NCBI GenBank assembly: GCA_033297205.1
Contig: MU859195.1
Coordinates: forward strand, 1-64,000
From: Pseudoneurospora amorphoporcata
Lineage: Eukaryota; Ascomycota; Sordariomycetes; Sordariales; Sordariaceae
Length of the DNA stretch: 64,000 bases
Direction of reading: 5' to 3'
A program made the position numbers and the translations under genes. Under the pieces are notes generated by a model. The model made no database searches and had not been told where the DNA came from. It saw only the letters and a list, made by a program, of their open reading frames with translations. Positions 1-11,100 of the stretch are shown here, piece after piece. Every line of letters starts with the position of its first letter. Position 1 is the first letter of the stretch.

Positions 1-80
1 AGAAAGTGTCGATTTATGTGTCTTTGGTCCGTCACCGTGCGAGTAAATCTTTATCAGACCAGCCAAACAGCGGAGGGGTA

Positions 81-179
81 GGTGGTGGTAAAAATAGCTT
101 GTGCAGGTTAGGTGGTGACGTGTTGGCTGTTAAGCGAGCAGTAGCCCCACAGCCTGCACAAGCGATTTTTACCACCACC
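81..179. mobile_element. Short non-autonomous Tc1/mariner derivative (MITE-like, 99 bp)
   Basis: Both ends carry the 27-bp terminal inverted repeat of the full transposon at 22754-24291 (81-107 and 153-179, starting GGTGGTGGTAAAAAT). The left copy differs from the full element by one base (A for C at position 96). Bases 108-179 are identical over 72 bp to the right end of the full element (24220-24291). The interior, including the transposase gene, is missing, and the junction falls in a GT shared by both breakpoints. A TA lies directly left of the element (79-80). On the right there is one extra C before TA (180-182). This is a deletion derivative that could only move with transposase supplied in trans. 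It lies 1.85 kb upstream of the FNIP-type gene. Confidence 0.9.
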
Positions 180-182
180 CTA

Positions 183-2026
183 AGGGGTCATCGGCTTGAG
201 GTGGGCTTTGGTGGGGACGGAGAGTCTGGATGTCGTACAGATACCTACATGCACCTATCTGCCGGTACTCAAGGGTACTTTGCATTCACCACCCCTGCTA
301 TGAAGATTCGAGGTATCGATAATGTAGCGCTGATATGTGCCACCAGGGCCCGCTGAACGCAGCGATCACTGGAGATGCGCTTTGCCTACTCGAGTGTTAG
401 TGAGGTCACCTTACCCGTTTCGGGTAGGGTTAGGTTGCGAGGCGATTTAACCCAGGCATTGTGTTTCGTGCCATTGGATCGAGGCCTTTGCTGGAGCTTC
501 GAGCCTTGTCTGTCGCTCAGTTCGTCTGCATCTACCAGCGAATCCACAGATGGAGCCTTGTTGGAGGATGGAGGACCCCTCGGCGTTGCGGTGCTGCAAA
601 GTGCTGCAAGAATGGAGGTGCTGCCAGTGCGACTCCAGTGCGACTTCCCCGGTGTGACCTTGCGGTTCTTGACCTCTTGGGGCCCGCGCGGGCTTTTGAA
701 TTGAGCTGCAAAGTGAGAAGGAGCGTGGGAGCCTCGACCGGATTCCTTTCACACTTGCACGTTGTCACCGCCATTCCGAACCCCCGCAGGTTCCATTCGC
801 GACCGTGACTGCCAGAGGAGACGAGTCCAGGGCAGTCCTCTGCGAGTTCGTCTCGACGGGTAGTCTCGGCGGCGGGGAGTCTTTGGTCTCGACAACAACA
901 TTACCTCTGCAACCACAACAGCAACAACAACAAACAGAACACCATTAAAGTCTGTGCTCATGCTCCCTGTCGTCGCAACGTGTCGGTGAAAACAGACGAA
1001 ACAGCGCTCGTTTTTTTTTTGTCGTTTTTAACCTTCCCTGCTCCCCCAGGTGCCCCGCGCGCGTGTCATTTCATCTTGTTCGAACCTAGGGGAACCTGGT
1101 CGTCGTGGATTACCGATTTCACTGCCTTACCCTAACTCTGCCCTGTCATTTTCACAACTCGGTAAGTTTCCAATGACTTCCACTTCCCGTCCGTTTCCCG
1201 GTCCCCGTCGCCGTCCCGGATAGTGTCATCCACGACCTGCAGGCAGTGTGTATGTTGTATAGAAGACCGTCCATATCGATTCTCTCCTTCACTTGTGTAC
1301 CTGACTGCGTCCATAGTACACATAACAACATCTCACTGCCGAGACTTGGTGGTCGCCGCTATACACGCTACATACCTGGCAGACCTTGGCTCACTGGGCC
1401 CATTTGTATCCCATTCACTCTCTGCGTTTCCTTGCCTCGCCTCACCACCTTTTGCGACCGAGGAGCCGCGACGTCCGGATCCAGTCCTAGACTAGTCCAG
1501 ATCGCCCCGGCCACGATCTCGTCTCGCGCCCCCGTTCCTCCTCCGTCCCTCGTCGGTCGGTCGTGGGCATCGGTCGTCGAGGCCAGTCTAGCTATCGACA
1601 GCTCCATCCCCAGCAACTCTTGGGTGCCGATCGCTTTCCTCCTCCATCCTTCCACGCGCAACTACGCAGTAGATCAAACCTCTGAGCCCTGCTCATCAGT
1701 GGCCAGCCAGTCCGAGCCAGCCCGCACAAGACTTTCGTCTGTCTGGTATTTCATCTTCACTTTGCGCCGAATCCCACGGAATCAAGCCACCTGCTTGTGA
1801 GGACGACTCACCCTTTTCCCTTGTTTTGTTGACATCCCAAGTCGAATATCTCTTCCGTATGGCGACCGCACCGCTGAGAATGCAACCCCTTCGGCTGACC
1901 GCCCCAAGAGGATGCTGTTGAAGACAATCACTCCGTGACTTGTCTGCGCCTTGACCGTTCTCGCCTTGGGTTGACTGTTTATACAAAGACGAACAAAACT
2001 GTCGGCCCTTTTGCTCTCTCCAAAGA
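183..2026 (+). promoter_or_regulatory. Upstream region and probable long leader of the FNIP/Lst4 gene
   Basis: No coding region is supported here; open frames such as 375-704 have no recognisable motif and overlap others on both strands. The stretch holds CAA-rich DNA (about 905-935), a run of ten T (1011-1020) followed by GTCG and five more T, and long pyrimidine-rich tracts from about 1400 to 2026, as expected of a fungal promoter and transcribed leader. A strong GTAAGT at 1160 could be the donor of a leader intron, but no acceptor stands out. Confidence 0.5.
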
Positions 2027-5000
2027 ATGCTCGGGAAACTCTTTAACCTCGGTGCTGTCTCGGGCGCCGGAGATTCCGCTTCCGCCCAGACAGCCTCCTA
2101 CAAATCCATTACCTCCCTTGATTCGGTTCAAGAAGACATACACACTCGAAATCTTCTCTTTCCCGACCCGCAGGACTTGTTCGAACAGCGTCTCAACGAC
2201 GTTTTCCCCCTATCAAGCGTCCTTTCTGTCACTGCAAGCCCCTCGACAAACGCCTACGACTACAATGGCAGTATTGAGCTCGACGTGCGCGATGTTCGCG
2301 TCATCATCATGCAGGATGCTCTAGGCTCCCTCACCTCTTCCCTTCTTTATGACAGCCAGTCGCCGCCTGTCGTCCAAACCAACCCGTTGATGGGCGGTCC
2401 TTCATCCCTCTATCCCGCCCAAGATACCCGCCGGAATCCGACATCCCCGCGAAAACCCAGTATCAGCCATGCTCAGCGTCCCATGGCCATTCAGTCCAGC
2501 AGCCCCAAGACACGACGCGGTGCTTTTGAAAATCGAAATTCCCTCCATGGCCGAACCCCAGGCCATGGCCACTTCGAATCCGACTCCCAACGTCACATGC
2601 GCGAGTATCGTGAGGAACTTGCCACTTTCTCCAGTTGCATCTTCGGCAATTCTGAACTTATGGCATACAAAGGAACGTCGACAAAGGTTCACGTGGTACC
2701 GACAGAGGCCCGACAGACCGATCCCGGTTCGGCGTTTGCTGACAGGCGGAGCTCCATCGGAAGGGCAAGTATGAGGTCAAGCCGGCTCTCACAATCCTTT
2801 TCCTCGGAGACCATGCCGTCTTATGCCGGGGCTCAGAGCGCCGCTACAGCAAACCGTGTGCCGGATCGTAAGCGAGTCCTCGTCACAAGACTGTTCCCCG
2901 TGAGTCTGCCTGTTGAGGAAGATATGATCAGTCCTAGGGGGGCCTCCTTTACCGAAGAAAGCACAGGTTACCCCTTTCCACCGCACGCCGAAGACGTCAG
3001 AAGCAAAAAGAGAAAGGTGCAGCCTAAGCAGAAGAGAACTCCCATGTACGCAGTTGCATTGGTTATCAACCTTCCTCCGTCCTCCCCTCATCCCACGCCC
3101 ACCACCACGTCGAGGCAAGGTTTTCGGGGGTCCAGTTCTTACCAAGAACAAGATTCGTTTCCTTCTTCCCTTAGTTCAACACGTCCTTTAGGTTGGACCA
3201 TGGTCGGCCAAGGAGGGTATGGATTTGAGTCTTTCGAGACTACTTTCGGCAGTGACACCGAAGACCAAATCGACGTTATCACAAAACATTGGGACATAAT
3301 CATGAGGACGCTGAATCAGCTGCAATTTGTTGCCGCCAAGGTTATATTATCGTTGCTGCTACAGGCAGATCTCACTTCCCCTGACCCTCTTCCGGCTTAC
3401 ATCCCCCCTCAGATTGCACCAGGCCAATCAATAGCTGGACGGCGCAGCGGCGATCCACCTCCACCCAAACCACCCAAAACGAATGCAAAACACGTTACAC
3501 TACCTCCGAACTGTCTTCTCGAAAATCGACATATCAGTCGGGAAACGGAATACGCCAAGGCCAGGATAGTAGATGGTATCCGAGCGGCGCGGGTCGTCAC
3601 TGGACAGAACCGTTGGCCCATCTGGCGGGAGGAAGCTCGCTGGGTGGCCAAATGGGCTGGCGGCAAAGAGCAGGGCTTCTTTTTCAAATTACTCACAGGC
3701 TTTCTTGCGACACATACCGACTGGTTACAAGCGCTAAGTCCCCCATCCTATCGGCGTCGCTACTGTATACAACAGAAAGGATGCATGGACGCAGATGCGT
3801 CGGTTCCCAGTCGGACTGTTATTGTCGCCCAAGACAAAAGCGTAGCGCGGAGATTACTCTTCTTACTGTCTGCGTTCTTGCCCGCATCCCAACAGGTTCC
3901 CGGAGCCCGTCCACACCGGCCAAGTACCGCCGCATCATTCGGGACTTTTTCGCAGTCTCCCCCGTCGCTTATTGTGCCTATCCTTAAGGAGGAGGCGCTG
4001 CGCAGGAGGATCAACCGCCGTACAGGTCCCGGGCGAGCATCTCACTCGCGAAATCTCAGCTTGCAGTCGCAAGGCGCACGTACTGCTGCAGTTCCGATTA
4101 ACTTGGCGCACTTAAGTATGGAATCGAGGCACGAGAGGCGAGCTTCTGATGCCAGTTCAATACGGACGACCCATCTCCCAATCCGAGGCAACGATCTGAC
4201 TATGCGGAAAAGTAGTGCTGCTACAACTGGAGCCATTACCCCTGAAATGAGCATCCCTCATTTTGCCATGGTCCATCGCGCCGACTCTTTTGCTAGTACC
4301 CGACCGAGCAGCAGCAACAGCCTTGCTGCCGACGACCTCAAGCGTATCTCGCGGTCTGGAAGTGGAGGTTCGCAGAGCTTTATGACCGGCGAGCAACGGC
4401 AGACTTCGAGATGGGGGAGTGTTATCAGCGGCTTATGGAGCACTCGAAGAAGGGGCTCCATCGTCTCAGCAAAGCCTCGCAGTGGCAGCATTGGGCAAAC
4501 CGAGGCTACAACCCCTCCGATGAGGAAGGAAATGGACAGGGCCTCCATACCACCCCAAACACCTGGACGGAGCTCTATGCGGCAGCCTGGGGACGTCCAA
4601 AACCGTGCTGGTCTGGATCAAAGAGGAAATCCAAAGTCGCCGGTTGAAGTGTCTGGAGAGAACCAGAGCTTTTCAGGTCAAACAACTCCCGGACAAAGGC
4701 CACAGAGGATTCCCGATCCTTCAGGCGCCTTTGAGTCTCCCGTCAAGACGTCCATCACCGATGACGGAGTCATTGACGTCGATATCGCTTTTCCAGACTA
4801 TCTTGCCTCTTTCGAGACCGCAGTGAGTTCGCCATCGAGCAGTGGATACCTATCCAACACTGGGTTTGGCACAGCATTCGAGACGTTTGAGCAGTCGTCG
4901 CGCGTATCTGTGGATGGGGATGGGCCGTTGAATGCTGCTGGTTGGTTGCAAAGTTACCATCCAGATTTCGTACTCCAGGCGGTGCCGGTGCAAGAAGGCC

Positions 5001-5716
5001 TCAAGGAGCAGATTAAGGCCTCGATGGAGGCCGAGCCACCCACGGCGTGGGTCCCCAACTCATCTGAAAGTGCCACGGAGAAGTGGGTGGATGTCAGCAC
5101 GGCCATCATCGCCGATAGTACAACATTCACGATTACGCGGATACGATATCGTCGTCTCGTCAAGGCCAGTTTGATTAGTGGCCCGAACACGCCTTCCACT
5201 ATGACACCGGTAACTGCCTCCCCAGCACCCACACTGCCGTCGCCTTCTCCCTTCGAACCACACGTCAAGGACGAGTTTATCGAAGAGACCTTACTCAGCT
5301 CAGATGATGCCTTGGTTGAAGCTGTGGAGAAAGTCATTACCACCGCCGCCGATATCAGCAAAGGAAGCTCCAACTGCTCTTCGCGCTCAACCAGCAAGCT
5401 GCGAGAGAGGAGTGACAGCACGTCGTCCCAGCAGCACCCGGAGGACACCTACCATCGCCCAAGGGAGCTTGTTGTTTCCCAAGAAGTCCCTAGATCACAA
5501 TGCAAGATAGTGATCCTGTCGGCTCTAGAAGAGATCATTCGTGAGGTCATAGAAGACTTGGACCCAAGCTCAGGGCAAAGCAATGCTGGCGACAAGGAAG
5601 CTAGCTCAGGCCGAAGGCGAGAGAGGGAGAACCTGGAGGCTCAACGGATTCCAGGAAGCACACTGCGAGAGGCAGTCAGGAGATGGTGCGAGAGTGTTGA
5701 TATGGGGAGCGAGTGA
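2027..5716 (+). CDS. LST4: Folliculin-interacting protein (FNIP/Lst4-type), TORC1 pathway
   Basis: Single-exon gene of 1229 codons starting at ATG 2027. Residues about 40-115 match the FNIP N-terminal (longin-like) region: LLFPDPQDLFEQRLNDVFPL, then an RDVRVIIMQD strand and an LLYDS motif. Residues about 190-230 (MREYREELATFSSCIFGNSE) and about 410-620 (ITKHWDIIMRTLNQLQ, later ARRLLFLLSAFLP) resemble the middle DENN-like part. The last 300 residues hold the FNIP C-terminal blocks (SYHPDFVLQAVP, FTITRIRYRRLVKASL, and a final LREAVRRWCESVD helix). The blocks are separated by Ser/Pro/Arg-rich linkers, as in other fungal members. In yeast, Lst4 with Lst7 (folliculin) acts at the vacuole as a GTPase-activating complex for the Rag GTPase Gtr2 in amino-acid signalling to TORC1; that role is inferred here. 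The partner is not in the window. Confidence 0.85.
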   Translation: MLGKLFNLGAVSGAGDSASAQTASYKSITSLDSVQEDIHTRNLLFPDPQDLFEQRLNDVFPLSSVLSVTASPSTNAYDYNGSIELDVRDVRVIIMQDALGSLTSSLLYDSQSPPVVQTNPLMGGPSSLYPAQDTRRNPTSPRKPSISHAQRPMAIQSSSPKTRRGAFENRNSLHGRTPGHGHFESDSQRHMREYREELATFSSCIFGNSELMAYKGTSTKVHVVPTEARQTDPGSAFADRRSSIGRASMRSSRLSQSFSSETMPSYAGAQSAATANRVPDRKRVLVTRLFPVSLPVEEDMISPRGASFTEESTGYPFPPHAEDVRSKKRKVQPKQKRTPMYAVALVINLPPSSPHPTPTTTSRQGFRGSSSYQEQDSFPSSLSSTRPLGWTMVGQGGYGFESFETTFGSDTEDQIDVITKHWDIIMRTLNQLQFVAAKVILSLLLQADLTSPDPLPAYIPPQIAPGQSIAGRRSGDPPPPKPPKTNAKHVTLPPNCLLENRHISRETEYAKARIVDGIRAARVVTGQNRWPIWREEARWVAKWAGGKEQGFFFKLLTGFLATHTDWLQALSPPSYRRRYCIQQKGCMDADASVPSRTVIVAQDKSVARRLLFLLSAFLPASQQVPGARPHRPSTAASFGTFSQSPPSLIVPILKEEALRRRINRRTGPGRASHSRNLSLQSQGARTAAVPINLAHLSMESRHERRASDASSIRTTHLPIRGNDLTMRKSSAATTGAITPEMSIPHFAMVHRADSFASTRPSSSNSLAADDLKRISRSGSGGSQSFMTGEQRQTSRWGSVISGLWSTRRRGSIVSAKPRSGSIGQTEATTPPMRKEMDRASIPPQTPGRSSMRQPGDVQNRAGLDQRGNPKSPVEVSGENQSFSGQTTPGQRPQRIPDPSGAFESPVKTSITDDGVIDVDIAFPDYLASFETAVSSPSSSGYLSNTGFGTAFETFEQSSRVSVDGDGPLNAAGWLQSYHPDFVLQAVPVQEGLKEQIKASMEAEPPTAWVPNSSESATEKWVDVSTAIIADSTTFTITRIRYRRLVKASLISGPNTPSTMTPVTASPAPTLPSPSPFEPHVKDEFIEETLLSSDDALVEAVEKVITTAADISKGSSNCSSRSTSKLRERSDSTSSQQHPEDTYHRPRELVVSQEVPRSQCKIVILSALEEIIREVIEDLDPSSGQSNAGDKEASSGRRRERENLEAQRIPGSTLREAVRRWCESVDMGSE

Positions 5717-7012
5717 TTTGGCGAAATTCTGTTGATACCCTTTGTTTTCCTTCTTTGTACCTTTTGTTGCTGGTTTTCCCACCATGCTCGCGCCCGCATG
5801 TTCAGCACCCTTAATTGAACCACAGCATCTATATTTCACCAATGTCTTTACACAAGAACGGGTGTCCTATCACCACAGCGATAAGCGTCTGCAACTTCTG
5901 GTTCATTGACACAACAAACAGCCAGGTCAGGCTACCCTACACACCTGTACGCCAGTCTTCGGAGCCGGCAGCCCCGGGCGCCAATCAATGTATTACTAGT
6001 AACATTCAAAGCACACATTTTTCTAAGCTAGTATTGTCATTGGGAGGGAGTTAGGGGCAAGAAGGGAGCATAGCATGGGAGGGGTGGGAGGAAGGGGATA
6101 ACGGCGTTGCGAGTTTCAGAGGGCATGTAGCATGTATCATGTAGCCTGGGCAAGGGCAAGTGCTTGAATTTAATGATACACCACGATGAATGAATCTTCC
6201 TGTTTTCCCAACTGCTAGCACTTGATATCCACAATTGATTCCATCTTGTGTACTGCTGAAGGTAGCAACCCTACCGCTATAGTCACGATCACTTCAGCAT
6301 TACAGTAGCATTCGAAGGCCAGTAAGAAACTCTACTTATACGCACATGCCGCAGTATATCCAAAACACCCGCCAACAACTTGCCACCGACACAAGATGAT
6401 GAGTTGAAAGTAGGTATGCGAAACATGAGGTTCGACTTTCAGTACGAGAGTAGGTACCTTACTGAAGACTACCAACAGACACGGTGGGTGAAGAGATACG
6501 GTACAAGGTAGCAGGTAATATTAATACCAAATTCCGTTGGTTGAGCAGCGAGTGCCATATGGTACGTCATTTTCCTCTTGACTTTGCCTTCTACGGCTCC
6601 TTTCTTCCGTCTCATGTGAGCCAGATCTTCGCTGACTGTTCAAATACCTACCTCTAGTGAAGGTGGCGGACTGATAAAAGCTAGAGGTGATTAATTTCCA
6701 TCATGATGATCCTTGTGGTCAAGTCATCAGAAGTCTAGCTTTCTTTTTTTTTTTTTCTGGTGAACCTCAGGCTTGGACTGTGCTGAACGCCGAGACACAA
6801 CCTGTAGTGAGCACAATGACGCTCCTTCAGGCATGATCAGCTGAGTGTAGTATGCATGGCGAGTCTTGAGTGAACTTTTAATCGGGGCTCGCCATCCGTC
6901 TCTTGAGCTGCGCGGGTTGCAACAAAACGACCGGCCGCTACACAGCAAATACACACGACGTAAAAGTGACATCAAAAGCTTTCTTGGCTGTAAAAAAGTG
7001 TACCCATGTTAT

Positions 7013-7030
7013 AAGGTAGGTACCTACCTT
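7013..7030. repeat. Perfect 18-bp palindrome
   Basis: AAGGTAGGTACCTACCTT equals its own reverse complement and is followed directly by AGGTAC, which repeats half of it. Similar GGTACCTAGG-type strings recur in other intergenic parts of the window (12913 and 18792). Function unknown. Confidence 0.75.
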
Positions 7031-7146
7031 AGGTACGGAAAGACAAAGAACAGCATCAGAGGTACCCGCCTAGCTGAGTTTCCGAGACCCGATCGAGTGT
7101 TAGTGGAAAGTTATAGATCAGTGTCTAGAGGTAGGAAAAGGGTAAG

Positions 7147-7175
7147 GAGGGTGGGGGGGGAGGAGGGGGGGGGGG
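7147..7175 (+). repeat. G-rich tract, possible G-quadruplex
   Basis: Runs of 8 G (7153-7160) and 11 G (7165-7175) are separated by AGGA, after a GGAGGGT start. The run pattern could form a quadruplex on the plus strand. It lies in the convergent intergenic region about 930 bp beyond the stop codon of the RING/IBR gene. Confidence 0.7.
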
Positions 7176-8106
7176 AAATATGGAACGTGATAGTTGTTCG
7201 TTGTCCGTCCATCACTCCATGCACCGTTCTGGCAGCCACTGCACTTCAACTGAAGCTGAGCTCCAAGTTACGCAGCGGAACGAACAAACTGCTGTGAGCA
7301 CAATGAAGTCAGTCAGTCCTGAAAGTTTACCTCTAGAGGTACCTACAGTTAATGCAGCCGGCCGGGGGAGGAAGGACATCTAGAGGTACCTTTGGTCCCG
7401 CCCTGCCCGCGAGCCCGCTTCTTTCGAGTTCGTTCGCTCCTCAAGCAGACCGGCTCATGAGTGAGGACCCATCTTCGTAGAGGTACGCAGTCCTAATCCG
7501 CAAATACAGCCCCGTTCCTCATCATGATCTTCTAGCCTTCCTCAATCTCCAATCTTGCACGTGCAGTGGACTCGGAAACAAAACGCCAGAAACTTCTCAC
7601 TACCTGCCGTGTTCATCGCCAGAGAGAGCCACATACCGTACACACTCGTTTGTTATAGTCCGTCATCATACCGAAGCTTTTGCGCACATAGGCTTACAGG
7701 ATCAACCTCCAGTACATGACTCATAAAATGCTTACTTGAATCCTTGGCCGGTCATAACACGTCGTCACTTCGTTCCCAACGGTCCGGCTATCATACAGAT
7801 TGACACTGCGTAAAACATCAAAACCACATGAATTTGAACCATATACGAACGCTATCCTTCCTGAACTGAACCCAAAAAGTGAGATACCCAATCATTTCTC
7901 GTCAGGTTTTCGCCTCTTCTCCGCTGCATGAAATCGTTTTATATCCAATGTTCAAAAATGTCGTCTCATAACGTCGTAAAGTAAAGACATGTTAATTACC
8001 ACCGTATCCTACTCATAATCCCTGTCGCGGGGTTCGCGTTCCCTTCCTGAATAAGGAGCCTTGACGTGCCTAATCCGCTCTCCGACATCCCTGCAACTAT
8101 TCAGCA

Positions 8107-11100
8107 TCACGCACTTAACTGTGGAACACCCTCAATCAATGGAGGGCCAGGCTCAACATACTTGTTCCATTCCTGCACTCTTTCCATACCTTTGCCGGGG
8201 CCTCCTAGCCCAGCAAGAACCGACGGCGGGAGATCGTCTTTGACGTGTTCTTTCGTCGCCTGGCCGGATCGGCGTCTCCCGCTTGGAGTACGTGCCGGAA
8301 TACCGCCGTCGTAATATGCGGGATACCGAGGTTGTTGTAGTGATTCGTGGTAGGAATGGTGTCTCGCAGGCATTGGCATCCTGTCGCGGTCCGACGATCT
8401 AGTGCTCCTACTCGTTGTATAGAAGTCATCTTCTGTCAGGTGTCTCTTGATCCCAGGGGGTGGTGGTGGTGGTGGTGGTGGAGCCGCGTCGACGGGAAAG
8501 CGAATAGGGGCAGTAGCAGCGTGGGAAGGGGGTGATGCAGCCATCATAGGCGCAGCCACCATGGTAGAGTAGCCAGGGCCTTGTCTAGTTTCTGCATCAA
8601 ATCTGCTTGCAAGCTTCCGCTTTTCGAATGGGGATGTGACCGTTCTACGCTTACTGGCCGAATGGGCCGGGTCTCTCTCAAACGAATGCGCGTGGCGCAT
8701 GTCGGGAGAAGCACCTCGGTGTCGTGATGGAGTTCGCTGCCTCTCCAATGACCGGGGTCGAGACTGACGTCCATACTCAGGGGGTTCATCTGCCCACCTA
8801 TCGGATGGGTATGCGTGCCTAGGAAGTGACGGAGTCCGAAGCTTCTCTTTTTCGAGTGATGCATGACGTGACATCCGGGGTCGCAACCTTTCCGGCGAAG
8901 GGGTACGCCGTCTGTCAGAGGGATGTGGAACGATAGCGCCCGGCCAGTCGTTAGGTGTTGGTCTTTCAAACGCCGAGCGGGCAGGCGGCGGCGCCGTATG
9001 CCGGTGGACTAGAGGTGGCGGCACGGCTGCTTCAGGTCGACGGACATAGTTAACGGGCTTCAGAGGACGATCTCTGTCCTCCCTTTCTCTGCGATAGTCT
9101 TCGTCCACTTCTCGATCCTCAAACTCTTCATATGCCCCGGGGACATGGAACCTACGGCTGAGGGGATCATCGCTACGTTTTTCACGCAGACGATCCGTCA
9201 CCAGTCTTTCCTCGTAGCTTTGGGGTCGACTGTGGACCGCAACCACTGGCCGTGGATGCCCACCACTTGAACGGTACTTCCGAGGAGAAGGTGGGTCAGC
9301 CTCCAGCTGCATCCCATGGGTAAATGGATTCGATCGAGGGTCGCCTGTCAGCAGTGTATCAAGCGGTTCGCTTCCTTCGACATTGAAGAAAGGGCAGTCG
9401 CAAGTTTTCCAACGCAGGCCACAGACTGTGCAGCAGGGCGTATTACATTGGCTATTGGTAAAGAAGGTTAGCAATTCAGTCACCCAATGAAACACAAGCC
9501 CGTCATCTTACCAAATGGTATAGTTGAAACCGGGCTCGCCAGGAAGGAGCGTTTTCCTGCATCGACCACAATGAGGCATGGCGTTCGGTGGGCATTGGAG
9601 TGATTTGTGCCACCGCCCACTGCACTCAACACAAACCTCTGTACCGCAGTGATAGCATTCACCAAACTCCCTTCCTCCTTGGTCCGGCTGTATATCCTGG
9701 TCTTCGATAGGTGCACCGCACTTTGGGTTCGGACAAACCAGGCTGTGAGGACGCGCACTGACGAAAATTGAAGAATGGACAAGCTTTCGGTCCCAGTCCC
9801 TTTTGAACATGGGATCAAATAGATTGTCCACGAGCTGAGGCGAGATGTAATGCTTGCAGCACATTGGAGGCTTCCTTAGAGGGTCGTCGATGGATAATAA
9901 GAAGTCTTCTCTGAGGCACGTGCTGCACCAACGATGCTCGCAGCCCGGCAGTTTGTGAGCTGGTTGTCCTGATTGACCGCCGCATAATTTGCAGGAACCG
10001 CTGGACGGCAAGTTAGAGACTGTAGCCATCGAAAGGGAATGTTGAAAACTGAAACTCACGCCTTGCCAAAGGACTCTCGAGTGTATGATTTCGACGGGCC
10101 TCTCGGAACGTCATCATAAGCATTGGCGCGCCTGAGTCCCGGATTGGGATATGCTTCACGGGGGTGATACTGATTCCTGGTAAATGCAGGCTCGGGGAAG
10201 AACCCGTCAGATTCATGCCTGACATGCATGTTAGTTAATGACACTCTCAATAAGCATGTACTCTCGATAGGTAATGAAGTTCACCTCTGAGACCTAGCAC
10301 GGGACCGTGAGTCGCCCGAAATGTCGTTTACTATATTGTAGACGTCTTCCGTATCGGACTCCTCATCATCCAAAACTTGGCGCTCTGGAGCTCTTCTAAC
10401 GAGTGCATGCCTCAGATCCTTTACTGAAGCAGCGCGTGAAGGGGCCCGTGAAGGAGCCCGAGAAGCACCACGTAGTGGAGAAGACGGCCTAGACCGAGAT
10501 TGAGCCCGAGATGGCGATCCGTGCCTTGAAGGCGAGCGACGGCGAGAAGGTGAAGCAGGTCGGGACTGTTCACGAGGTCTAGATTGTGCGCGAGATGTCG
10601 ATTGCGCACGAACGCGGGACGGTGAGCGGGCTCGCCCTGAGGGCGCATATCCTGAGGACCTTGGGTCTCCTACATCGGGGCCAGGTAGCCTGCGGCTCGG
10701 ACGCTCATGAACCGAGGGCGGAGCAGGCGGTGCATGAGGGATGCCATGGCCATAGCGAACAAGCTTTTCATCACCAGAGTGGTCAGTGAGCTGGGTTTCT
10801 CTGTCAGTTGACGACCTTGGAGACCATTTTGAGTCTGGCATAGAGCGTTGTCGATTTGTTGATGGGCTTCTATTGCGTGGTGCGTCGTAGCGAGTTCTGG
10901 ACCGTGAACGAGAATCGTAGGCACGGCTCACCGGCCGCGATCTGTTGTCCATTGTAGATCTAAGTAAAAAGATCTCTTCTACGTCTTCGTCGTAGAGAAC
11001 GGATGGCCGGCGGAGTCTTGCTTCTGGAGGAAGAGTGTCGTCACGATGGGGCATGCCAGTACTATGGGATACTCGGGGCCGTATAGAGCGACCTACGTCG

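Larger units (their letters stand above)
5717..8106. other. Intergenic region between convergent FNIP and RING/IBR genes
   Basis: No gene is supported in these 2.4 kb between two converging genes. It contains a T13 run (6744-6756), a perfect 18-bp palindrome (7013-7030), a G-rich tract (7147-7175) and several copies of a TAGAGGTA motif (about 7128, 7333, 7381 and 7483). Short open frames are present on both strands but none has family resemblance or splice support. Confidence 0.5.

Noticed and set aside
375..808. Overlapping open frames in the left 800 bp
   Set aside because: GC-rich promoter DNA with frames on both strands; no motif or intron support.
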